Shown one piece after another: positions 31,196 to 38,468 of a stretch of 43,428 nucleotides of DNA. The DNA comes from Deltaproteobacteria bacterium (GTDB lineage Bacteria; Myxococcota_A; UBA796; SXON01). Location: NCBI GenBank assembly GCA_947490345.1, contig CANLGL010000047.1:1-43428 (forward strand). Reading direction: 5' to 3'. The position numbers and the translations under genes are program-made. A model generated the notes under the pieces. The model searched no databases, was not told where the DNA came from, and was given only the letters and a program-made list of their open reading frames with translations. How positions within the stretch are numbered: the first letter of the stretch is position 1; every line of letters starts with the position of its first letter.

Positions 31196-32157
31196 TCCTG
31201 CTGCTGCTCGGCTGCGCCGAGCCGGACTGTGGGCTCGGCGCTATCTGCACCGTCGCCGGTGACGGTTCATTGGGGTGGAACGGGGACGGGCTCCTGGCGC
31301 CTGATTCCTGGCTCTACCTGCCGACCGGGCTGGCACAGGCTCCGGACGGGCGCCCGTGCGTGGCCGATTTCAACAACTTCCGCGTCCGCTGCCTCGACGC
31401 CGGCCGCCTGGTCACGGTGGCCGGTAGCGGCGAGCACTTCTACAGTGAGCCTGGTGCCTTGCTCGCGGAGAGTCCGATCGAGAACCCGATGGACGTCGAG
31501 TGGTCGCCCGACGGTCGCCTCACCATCCTTGCGGTCCACGAGTCCCGCGTCATCCGAGATGACGGCACGGGGAGGGTGGAGGTGGTCGCCGGAACCGGCG
31601 ACGAAGGCTTCGCCGGCGACGGCGGCCCCGCGCTCGATGCCAACTTTGGGCAGCCGTGCGGCATGGCCTACGCCGCCGACGGCAGCTTGTGGATCGCCGA
31701 TACGCAGAACGGCGCGGTGCGACGTGTCGGCGCCGACGGCGTGATCGAAACCGTCCTCGCCGACGTCCCAGGCGTGCAGCGCGTCCGCCGCGGGGTGGGC
31801 GACGAGGTCCTGGTGGTGGATTCGTTCGGAGGGCGGGTGCTGGCCGTCACCGCCACGGGCGACACGCGCGTGCTCGCGGAGGGGCTTTTGTACCCGTGGT
31901 CGGCGCGCCTGGGGCCTGACGGCGCGCTCTACGTCGCCAACAGCGGCGCGCACGAGGTGCTCCGCATCGAGGGGGGCGAAGCCGAGGTGGTCGTCGGCAC
32001 AGGCGAGGACGGCTTCTCGGGCGACGGCGGCCCGGCGCTCGACGCGACCCTGTCGTGGCCCAGCGACCTGCTGTTCCTCGACGACGGCCGGATGCTCATC
32101 AGTGACATGCAGAACGGACGGGTCCGTTCGGTTTTGCTTACAACGCCACCCGCTTGA
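31186..32157 (+). CDS. NHL-repeat lipoprotein 3
   Basis: This 323-residue paralogue begins at TTG 31186 within the end of the previous gene, giving MALILLLLGCAEPDCGLGAI with lipobox LLGC. Unlike the first two it lacks the DT linker and begins its propeller almost at once (ICTVAGDGSLGWNGDG). Blades include SLWIADTQNGAVRRVGADG and ALYVANSGAHEVLRIEGG, with the loop TGEDGFSGDGGPALDA. The blades are more divergent and one lacks the N-x-R-I-R signature. Its last 20 bases overlap the 3' end of the convergent mreB gene. Confidence 0.83.
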   Translation: MALILLLLGCAEPDCGLGAICTVAGDGSLGWNGDGLLAPDSWLYLPTGLAQAPDGRPCVADFNNFRVRCLDAGRLVTVAGSGEHFYSEPGALLAESPIENPMDVEWSPDGRLTILAVHESRVIRDDGTGRVEVVAGTGDEGFAGDGGPALDANFGQPCGMAYAADGSLWIADTQNGAVRRVGADGVIETVLADVPGVQRVRRGVGDEVLVVDSFGGRVLAVTATGDTRVLAEGLLYPWSARLGPDGALYVANSGAHEVLRIEGGEAEVVVGTGEDGFSGDGGPALDATLSWPSDLLFLDDGRMLISDMQNGRVRSVLLTTPPA

Positions 32158-33169
32158 GCAGCTCGGGCTTTTCCAGACACTCCCCGGCGCCCATCACCAC
32201 GCAGCGGAGCGGATCCTCGGCGATCACCACCGGCAGGCCGGTCACGTCACGAATCACGTCGTCCAGGTGGCGCAGCATCGCACCGCCACCGGCCAGCACG
32301 ACACCCTGGTCAATGATGTCGGCCGAGAGCTCGGGCGGGGTCTGTTCCAGCGTGTGGCGGATGGCCTCGACGATCTGGGACACGCAGTCGGCGAGGGCCT
32401 CGGCGGTGTCTTCCCCAGTGACCTCGAACTGGCGCGGGGTGCCGGTGGAGATGTCGCGACCCTTCACCACGATGCCGATGGGCTGGGGCGGCGGCGCGGC
32501 GCACCCTACGGCGAGCTTGATCTCTTCCGCTGTGCGCTCGCCGATGAGGCAGTTGTAGCGCCGCTTGACGTAGGCGATGATCGCTTCGTCCATCGCGTCG
32601 CCCGCCACGCGCAACGACTGGGTGATCGCCACGCCGCCGAGCGTGATCACCGCCACCTCGCTCGTGCCGCCGCCGATGTCGACGATCATCGAGCCGATGG
32701 GCTCACTGACCGGAAGCCCCGCCCCGATGGCCGCGGCCATGGGCTCGGGGATGAGCAGTACCTCGCGCGCACCGGCCGAACGCGCCGACTCCATCACCGC
32801 GCGCTTCTCCACCTCGGTGATGCGGTACGGAATGCACACGATCACCCGCGGGTGCGCAAAACTGCGCCGCCCCATCGCCTGCACCATGAAGTGCCGAAGC
32901 ATGGCCTCGGTGACCTCGAAGTCGGCGATGACGCCGTCTTTCAGCGGCCGCACCGCGATGATGTTCCCGGGGGTGCGGCCGACCATGCGCTTGGCGTCGA
33001 CCCCGACGGCGAGCACCTTGCCCAGAATGCCGCCGGGCCCCTTGGCCATCGCCACGACGCTCGGCTCGTCGACGACGAGCCCCCGACCGGTGGCGTAGAC
33101 GAGGGTATTGGCCGTTCCCAGGTCGATCGCGAGATCGCAGGAGAACAAACCAAAGGCGGACTCCAGCAC
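32138..33169 (-). CDS. mreB: Rod-shape-determining actin homologue MreB
   Basis: The 343-residue cytoplasmic actin-like ATPase organises lateral wall synthesis. Phosphate-1 motif is AIDLGTANTLVYATGRG, phosphate-2 is MIVDIGGGTSEVAVI, and the adenosine-binding segment is GVVLAGGGAMLRHLD. Other MreB blocks are RTPGNIIAVRPLKDGVIADF, IPEPMAAAIGAGLP and SLRVAGDAMDEAI. ATG at 33169 gives a normal N-terminus. The usual mreC and mreD do not follow: downstream lies the convergent NHL gene, which mreB overlaps by 20 bases, and upstream lies a zinc-ribbon membrane gene. This may be a second, stand-alone mreB, a situation known in some Myxococcota and their relatives. Confidence 0.95.
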   Translation of the reverse strand: MLESAFGLFSCDLAIDLGTANTLVYATGRGLVVDEPSVVAMAKGPGGILGKVLAVGVDAKRMVGRTPGNIIAVRPLKDGVIADFEVTEAMLRHFMVQAMGRRSFAHPRVIVCIPYRITEVEKRAVMESARSAGAREVLLIPEPMAAAIGAGLPVSEPIGSMIVDIGGGTSEVAVITLGGVAITQSLRVAGDAMDEAIIAYVKRRYNCLIGERTAEEIKLAVGCAAPPPQPIGIVVKGRDISTGTPRQFEVTGEDTAEALADCVSQIVEAIRHTLEQTPPELSADIIDQGVVLAGGGAMLRHLDDVIRDVTGLPVVIAEDPLRCVVMGAGECLEKPELLKRVAL

Positions 33170-33226
33170 GAACGCTCCGGAACAGCCCGCCGCGTAACCG
33201 TTTGTGAGAGCCGCGGCCCCTGGTGC

Positions 33227-33697
33227 TCAGCGCGGTGCGCTGGCGTCTTTGGGAACGACCGTCTTGCCGATCTTCTCTGCCAACCGGAACGCCTCGATGG
33301 TCAGCGTCTCGGTGTCCTCGGCGTACAGGTACCGCTTGCCGTCGGTCAGCACCACCCACACCTGGTATGGCACGGGCTTGGCGTGGCTGACGTCTTCAAC
33401 CGCTGAAATGTCCTTCCAATACACCCGGTCGGACGTCACGTCATGGGGCGTCTTGGTGGTGAAGACCATGCTCTTGGTCTCGCGATCGACAACGCTGGTG
33501 GTGACCTTCTGCTGTCCGTACATGAACGCGAAGATCGAGGCCATCACGAACGAGGTGCCGACGCCCAGGAAAAGTAGAGTCCACACCGGGCTCTTCTTCT
33601 TGGGCGCGACGTAGTGGAAGTCGTGGAAGCAGTGCTTGCAGAGGTTCGCGATCGCGGGGACCTCGGCGTTGCAGTTCGGGCAGATCTTGGTGGACAC
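33227..33697 (-). CDS. Zinc-ribbon membrane protein, function unknown
   Basis: The 156-residue protein has an N-terminal zinc ribbon with Cys6/Cys9 (CPNC) and Cys20/Cys23 (CKHC), a basic linker (APKKKSP) and one membrane helix at about 37-59 (VWTLLFLGVGTSFVMASIFAFMYG, broken here by residue choice). The remaining hundred residues form an extracytoplasmic beta-rich domain (VWVVLTDGKRYLYAEDTET). The last residues (LAEKIGKTVVPKD) resemble the ends of PH-like domains, but this is a weak impression. It lies 57 bases before mreB on the same strand and may share its promoter. It diverges from sppA. Confidence 0.8.
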   Translation of the reverse strand: MSTKICPNCNAEVPAIANLCKHCFHDFHYVAPKKKSPVWTLLFLGVGTSFVMASIFAFMYGQQKVTTSVVDRETKSMVFTTKTPHDVTSDRVYWKDISAVEDVSHAKPVPYQVWVVLTDGKRYLYAEDTETLTIEAFRLAEKIGKTVVPKDASAPR

Positions 33698-33817
33698 CCG
33701 GGCTCCGATGACAAGGGTCGGTAACGGGCGCTTTAGTAGAGGATCAGGCTTCCCCTGTCAAGCCAGGACCGGGCCACGTTGACAGGGTGTTGTCGTCGTC
33801 GTACCGGGGGGGCCCGC

Positions 33818-35467
33818 ATGGCTGCCTCCTTCCCGTTGTCTCCTCGTCTCGTCGCCACGCCGATCTGGGCGGCGCACGGGTTGCGTCGCGCCTTCTGGGA
33901 GAGGGGTGCCCCCCTGCTCGAAATCCGGGTCGGGACCCGTTCGCCGCTACCGTCCCCGCACGAGCTGCGCGCGCTTGCGGAAGGGCCGGACATCCGCGGG
34001 GTGTGGCTCAAAGTTGAGCGGTTGGTGCACAGCGGGGGTCAGGCCGCGTTGCACGAGTCGGTGGATGCCCTGGCGGCCTGTCGCGACTCCGGTCATCTTG
34101 TTCTGGCCGAGTTCGATCACGTTGGCAATGCGGAAATGTTGGTTGCGGCGGCGTGCACACGAGCGTGGATCCGGCCGGGGTCGCAGGTGTTCTGCGTCGG
34201 GCTCGGCACGACGATGCGCTTTTACGGCGAGCTGCTCGCCCGGTTCGGCGCCGGCTTCGACGTCGAGGCCGTCGGCGAGTTCAAGAGTTTTGGCGAGCAG
34301 TTCTCGCGCGGGTTCGCCTCCGCCCCCAACCGCGACTCGATGCGGGCGCTGGTCGAGGACCTCAGCGAGGAATGGGTTCAGTCGCAGGTGCGCCATCGCC
34401 CGTCGCTGAGCGTCGCGAGTGTCGTCGCCGCGGTGGCCGATGCCCCGATGTCCGCCACCGACGCGGTGGAGCGCGGCTTCTTCACCGGCGCGCTGTACCC
34501 AGACCAGGTCGAGGCGGAGGTCGAGGCGCTGGTGGGCAAGCAGCCAAGGATCGTGCCGTTCGCGACCTGGGCCCACGCCACACGCCGCGAACGCGCGCTG
34601 GCCTCGTTCATCAGCGGATGCGCGGGCGTGCCCGTGGTCTGGCTCTCTGGTCCGGTGATGGACGGGCGCGGCGCGCCGGGCCCGGACATGATCGCGGTAG
34701 TCCCCGTGGTCGCCGCCCTCGACAAGCTCCGCGAGGACCCGCGCGCCAGGGCGGTGGTCGTTCGCGTCACGAGCCCCGGCGGGAGCGCGCCGGCCAGCGA
34801 CCTCATTTGGCGCGCCGTCGAGCGGCTCGCCGCTGAAAAGCCGGTAGTGGCGAGCTTTGGGGATGTCTCCGCCTCGGGCGGCGTGTACCTCAGCGCTGCC
34901 GCGACGGCGATCTGGTGCCATCCGGCGTCAGTGACCGGCAGCATCGGCGTCATCGCCGGGAAGCCCGTGCTCCGCGGCGCGATGGCCCGGCAGGGCATCC
35001 ACAGCGAAGACCTGCTCATGGGCCCACAGGCCGACTTGTTCACCGAGACGGCGTTTTCTCCCTCCGGGCGCGCCCATCTGCGCGCCGGCCTCGAGCTGAC
35101 CTACCGTGCGTTCGTCGAGCGGGTGGCACAGGGCCGGAAGCGGACCTACGAGGAGATTGAGCCCCACGCCCGCGGGCGGGTGTGGTCGGGCCGCCGTGCC
35201 CACTCCCTCGGGCTCGTAGACCATCTGGGCGGTCTGGGCGACGCCCAGCGGGGCGCCGCCGCCCTCGTGGGGGCCACACGGTGGCGCACCTGGGACATCA
35301 GGCCGCTGCCGTCGGGGGGGCTCCTCCAGCGCTTGGCGCGTCGGTTTGCCTTTGCCGCGGTGCCGGAGCTGGCGTTCTTGCCAGACGTGCCGACGGCGGC
35401 GCGGCTGTTTGCCGAGAATCCCGGGCAGGCGCTGGCGCTTTTGCCCTTTGAGTTTGAGGTGGGATGA
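33818..35467 (+). CDS. sppA: Signal peptide peptidase SppA (protease IV type)
   Basis: The 549-residue serine protease has the duplicated layout of long-form SppA. The general base Lys156 lies in AVGEFKSFGEQFSR in the N-terminal half, and the nucleophile Ser353 lies in GDVSASGGVYLS in the C-terminal half. The family blocks VVVRVTSPGGSAPASD, GSIGVIAGKPVL and GRVWSGRRAHSLGLVDHLGG are present. It would cut remnant signal peptides or membrane proteins. No strong N-terminal transmembrane helix is seen from the ATG at 33818, so membrane attachment is unclear. The frame is open a little upstream, but ATG 33818 is the first ATG with a plausible context. It is transcribed alone between divergent and convergent genes. 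Confidence 0.9.
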   Translation: MAASFPLSPRLVATPIWAAHGLRRAFWERGAPLLEIRVGTRSPLPSPHELRALAEGPDIRGVWLKVERLVHSGGQAALHESVDALAACRDSGHLVLAEFDHVGNAEMLVAAACTRAWIRPGSQVFCVGLGTTMRFYGELLARFGAGFDVEAVGEFKSFGEQFSRGFASAPNRDSMRALVEDLSEEWVQSQVRHRPSLSVASVVAAVADAPMSATDAVERGFFTGALYPDQVEAEVEALVGKQPRIVPFATWAHATRRERALASFISGCAGVPVVWLSGPVMDGRGAPGPDMIAVVPVVAALDKLREDPRARAVVVRVTSPGGSAPASDLIWRAVERLAAEKPVVASFGDVSASGGVYLSAAATAIWCHPASVTGSIGVIAGKPVLRGAMARQGIHSEDLLMGPQADLFTETAFSPSGRAHLRAGLELTYRAFVERVAQGRKRTYEEIEPHARGRVWSGRRAHSLGLVDHLGGLGDAQRGAAALVGATRWRTWDIRPLPSGGLLQRLARRFAFAAVPELAFLPDVPTAARLFAENPGQALALLPFEFEVG

Positions 35468-35481
35468 CGGGCAAGGCCCGT
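35467..35481. terminator. Short hairpin after sppA
   Basis: ACGGGC, a three-base loop AAG and GCCCGT form a perfect 6-bp hairpin starting at the last base of the sppA stop codon, between convergent sppA and the lipoprotein gene ending at 35494. No T-run follows, so function as a terminator is a guess. Confidence 0.35.
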
Positions 35482-35493
35482 GACCCGGAGCCC

Positions 35494-35883
35494 CTACTTC
35501 TTCTTCTTGCTCGCCGGCGCCGGCGCCGGCGCCGCCTCGACGTGGGGCTTGACTGCCGTTCCCGACAGCTCGAAGCACATCTTCACATAGAGCGGGGCAT
35601 TGACGTAGTCCACTCCTTCGAGCTTGACGTCGGTGACGGCCGTGCCGCCCTGCGCCTTGGCCTCGTCCATCAGCCCGTCGAAGACCTTGCTGGGGTTCTG
35701 AAAGATCGGAATGATCACGATCAGCGAGTTGCAGTACTTGGCGGACACCCGGCCGATTGGGTCCATCTTCTCGGCGGCGACCGCCTTGGTCGAGATGTCC
35801 AGCGGCGCGGTATTGACCTTGTAGATGCGGGTGCATCCGGTCGCGACGAGCAACAGCGCGAGGGCGAGTGGGCGGACGCTCAT
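35494..35883 (-). CDS. Small lipoprotein, TRL-like
   Basis: The 129-residue product starts MSVRPLALALLLVATGC, a clear lipoprotein signal with Cys17. The mature part contains KYCNSLIVIIPIFQNPSKVFD and then a helix and strand (GLMDEAKAQGGTAVTDVKLE), the pattern of small TRL-like lipoproteins in which a hydrophobic Cys-containing strand precedes an AxxxGG helix. The C-terminus is Ala/Pro-rich and ends in KKKK. The ATG overlaps the stop of the neighbouring TRL-like gene (ATGA at 35880-35883), so the two are coupled. The molecular function of such proteins is unknown. Confidence 0.75.
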   Translation of the reverse strand: MSVRPLALALLLVATGCTRIYKVNTAPLDISTKAVAAEKMDPIGRVSAKYCNSLIVIIPIFQNPSKVFDGLMDEAKAQGGTAVTDVKLEGVDYVNAPLYVKMCFELSGTAVKPHVEAAPAPAPASKKKK

Positions 35884-36209
35884 GTTGCCTCCGCAAAGCG
35901 CGCTGGCGTGCCGACGACGCGGCTGCAGGCCTGCGTGTAGACGTAGGCGTTGAAGGTTTTGGTGCTGAGCTCGGCGTTGAGGAGGACATCCGCGCCGGTC
36001 TCGGCCAGCGCCTTGGCGATGACGCCCTCATGTGAGGGGACCGCCGCGGCCCAGCTGAAGATGCCGAGCACGTTGGTCGAGCACTGTTCGACGGTGACCT
36101 CGGGACCGATCGCGACGGCCCCACTGGTGCCGCCGGGGGCCATCATCGTGAAGCTGGGCAGGCCGGTGAGCGGCGCCGCGCAGCCAAACCACAAGAGAAG
36201 AATCATCAT
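35880..36209 (-). CDS. Small lipoprotein, TRL-like, paired with the next gene
   Basis: The 109-residue product begins MMILLLWFGCAAPLTG, with lipobox Cys10. The body reads VEQCSTNVLGIFSWAAAVPS and continues with an AIAKALAETGAD-type helix before NAYVYTQACSRVVG, which resembles TRL-like lipoproteins (Cys, hydrophobic strand, helix with G-A-D). It is shorter than its downstream partner but has the same arrangement, so the pair may be diverged duplicates forming a heteromer. It lies 39 bases downstream of the second transglycosylase gene on the same strand. Confidence 0.72.
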   Translation of the reverse strand: MMILLLWFGCAAPLTGLPSFTMMAPGGTSGAVAIGPEVTVEQCSTNVLGIFSWAAAVPSHEGVIAKALAETGADVLLNAELSTKTFNAYVYTQACSRVVGTPARFAEAT

Positions 36210-36248
36210 CGCCTCGCGCAGCGAAGGTCGCCCGCGGCGGGCGTCGTG

Positions 36249-38300
36249 TTAAGCCGGCGGGGCATCTCCGTACACACGGCGGTACTGCTGCAGGTACCCG
36301 AGCACCCGGCGTACGTAGCGGCGCGTCTCCGAGAATGAGATGTTCTCGGCGAATTCGTCGATCTCGGGCGGGGTGGCGTACCCTCCCAACCACCGATCCA
36401 CTGCCGCGGCGCCGCCGTTGTAGGAGGCGATCACGAGGGGGAGCGAGGGCTTGACCGCCGAAGGCTCCCAGCGTCGCGACAACAGGCCCAGTTCCGTCGT
36501 GCCCAAGCGGGCGTTGACGCCAGCGCGGTACAACTCGCTGGGGTGGAAGCCGGGGATGCGGTTCTTGGCCAGGTCCGCCGCCAGCTTGGGCATCAACTGC
36601 ATCAAGCCCCGGGCGCCCGCTTGTGAGGTGACCGAGGGGTCCATGCCGCTCTCCGCGTTCATGATCGCGTACGGGAGCAGCGCGGGAAGGCCGTGCTCGG
36701 CGGCGATGGCGCTGACCGCGCCGTGGTGCGGGCGCACCACACACGCTTCCAGCGCGGCTCGATCGGCCTTGTAGGGGCAGGCGAGCTTGCGGGCGGTGGC
36801 GTAGTCTTCGGCGTCGACCAGCAGCCAGGCCATCGCGATCGCCGTGGATTGATCCTTCGCGGCGTCGGCAACGGCGCCCGCCAAGAGAGGCCGCGCCCAG
36901 TCCGGCATGCCCGCGTCGACGAGCAGTCGCGCCGTAGCGACGCCCGGGCGGGCCGCCACCCAGGCGGCGGGTAGCTCCGGCCGCACCGCGGGGGGAGGGG
37001 ACGGCCAGGTTTTACCCAGCCGCATCGCCGCGTACCAGGCGTAGCCGCTGTCGGGATACAGGCTCAGCACCTGCTCGTAGCCCTTCTTGTCCCCTTGGAT
37101 TCGGGCCCGCCAGTACCTGGCCGCCACCGCCAGGTCGATCTGCGGCCACGCGCCCAGGAGTTTCTCCATTTCGGTGGCGGCCTCGATGTCGCGACCCAGG
37201 CGATGCATGTCCCAGGCCCGGAACCAGCGCGCGTCGGAGGCGAATTTTCCGCTGGGGCGGGCGTCGAGGTACACGCCCAGCGCGGTGACCGCGCCCGCGA
37301 GATCGCCGGCGTCGTGCTTCATGTACCCCGGCTTCCAGGCGGCTTCATCGGCCTCCTTCGAGTCGGGGAAGCTGCGCCCGAGCTCAGCATACAGCAGCTC
37401 GGCAGCCGGATAGTCGCCGGCGCGGGCGGTGGTCAGCGCGTATTGGAACAGCGTGGCCGCGCCCTGGCGGGCGCCGGGGAGCGCGTCGTACGCGGCTCGC
37501 GACCGTGCGTAGGCCTTCGCCTCGAAGAGCGCATCGGCGATGAAGAGCTTCTCGGCCTCGGTGTCGAAGGGCTCGGCGAGCGCGACGGCGTCGAGCAGGG
37601 GGAGGGCATCGTCAGCTTGTTTGTCGGCGAGGTGCGCCCGCGCGCGCTCCATCATCAGGGCCCGTCCCTCAGGGGTGCCGGCGTCGGGCACGGGGGCACC
37701 CATCGCGCCCAGGCGCTCGGCGGCGCGGTCGGCGAAGGGATCGCTCGGCGAACGGGTCCAGACGGCGCGATACGTCTCCAGGGCAGCGTCGCGTTCGCCA
37801 CGGTCCTCGGCCCCGCGAGCAAGCCAGTAGCGCGCTTCCGGAGCCACCGAACGAATCTCGGTCAGGGCGCGCAGGCCGTCTCGGGCATCGGCCGACCGGC
37901 CGGCGGCGACAAGGGCGCGCCCCCGGAGCAGCTCCTCCTGCCACCCCGTCAGCTCCACTCCTTCCAGTGCCGCGGCCGCCCCCGCCGGGTGGTCACCCGA
38001 AAGCAGCGCTTCGGCGCGCACGACCGCCGCGTACGGGCGGAGGCGTTTGTCGGTGACGCCCGCGGCGACCTCAGCAGCGCGCGCACTCTCACCCAGCCGT
38101 TGGAGGCAACGGGCCGAAGCGAGGCGTTCGACATCCTTTTCTGGCGCCGGCAGCGCCTCGACCACCCCGCGGCAGTCGCCGGTGGCCATGGCGTCGCGCC
38201 ATGTGGCGGCGGTGGCTGTGGAGCTGGTGGCGACGAGCAGCGAGAGGCCGATGAGGACTGCCCAGGAGGGGGAGAGGGCCGGCAGCGCCGCGTTATCCAC
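36249..38300 (-). CDS. Second Slt70-like lytic transglycosylase
   Basis: This 683-residue periplasmic enzyme has the same layout as the one at 16892: signal peptide (SWAVLIGLSLLVATSSTATA), long Ala-rich TPR-like helical region (about 35-530), and a C-terminal SLT domain. The catalytic Glu is in IMNAESGMDPSV near residue 548, followed by QAGARGLMQLMPKLA, RLGTTELGLLSRR, VIASYNGGAAAVDRWLGG and FSETRRYVRRVLGYLQQYRRVY. GTG at 38300 starts the signal peptide; the open frame to 38402 adds an Arg/Pro-rich tail from the repeat region. It follows the WD40-like gene after a 168-base gap containing hairpin copy B. Confidence 0.92.
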   Translation of the reverse strand: MDNAALPALSPSWAVLIGLSLLVATSSTATAATWRDAMATGDCRGVVEALPAPEKDVERLASARCLQRLGESARAAEVAAGVTDKRLRPYAAVVRAEALLSGDHPAGAAAALEGVELTGWQEELLRGRALVAAGRSADARDGLRALTEIRSVAPEARYWLARGAEDRGERDAALETYRAVWTRSPSDPFADRAAERLGAMGAPVPDAGTPEGRALMMERARAHLADKQADDALPLLDAVALAEPFDTEAEKLFIADALFEAKAYARSRAAYDALPGARQGAATLFQYALTTARAGDYPAAELLYAELGRSFPDSKEADEAAWKPGYMKHDAGDLAGAVTALGVYLDARPSGKFASDARWFRAWDMHRLGRDIEAATEMEKLLGAWPQIDLAVAARYWRARIQGDKKGYEQVLSLYPDSGYAWYAAMRLGKTWPSPPPAVRPELPAAWVAARPGVATARLLVDAGMPDWARPLLAGAVADAAKDQSTAIAMAWLLVDAEDYATARKLACPYKADRAALEACVVRPHHGAVSAIAAEHGLPALLPYAIMNAESGMDPSVTSQAGARGLMQLMPKLAADLAKNRIPGFHPSELYRAGVNARLGTTELGLLSRRWEPSAVKPSLPLVIASYNGGAAAVDRWLGGYATPPEIDEFAENISFSETRRYVRRVLGYLQQYRRVYGDAPPA

Positions 38301-38338
38301 GCGGCGCTGACCGCAGGGCGCAGGCTTGCCGGAGCCCG

Positions 38339-38386
38339 AAGGGAACGGCCCGGTAGGTGGAGGAAGCGGCGAGCGTGCTCCCCCCG
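38339..38386. repeat. Dispersed hairpin element, copy B
   Basis: Bases 38341-38357 (GGGAACGGCCCGGTAGG) match 100-116 (copy A) at most positions. The downstream arms 38356-38367 and 38373-38384 pair imperfectly around the loop GGCGA (38368-38372), the same loop as in copies A and C. The element lies between the WD40-like gene and the second transglycosylase gene, both on the minus strand. The rest of this 168-base gap shows nothing else I can name. Confidence 0.5.
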
Positions 38387-38468
38387 AGTTTCTGGATTGC
38401 ATGGGACGCCCCTTGACGTGTCAACATCGCCCGGTGGCGGGCTGTTGTCCAGACACCGGATGCGGTCG

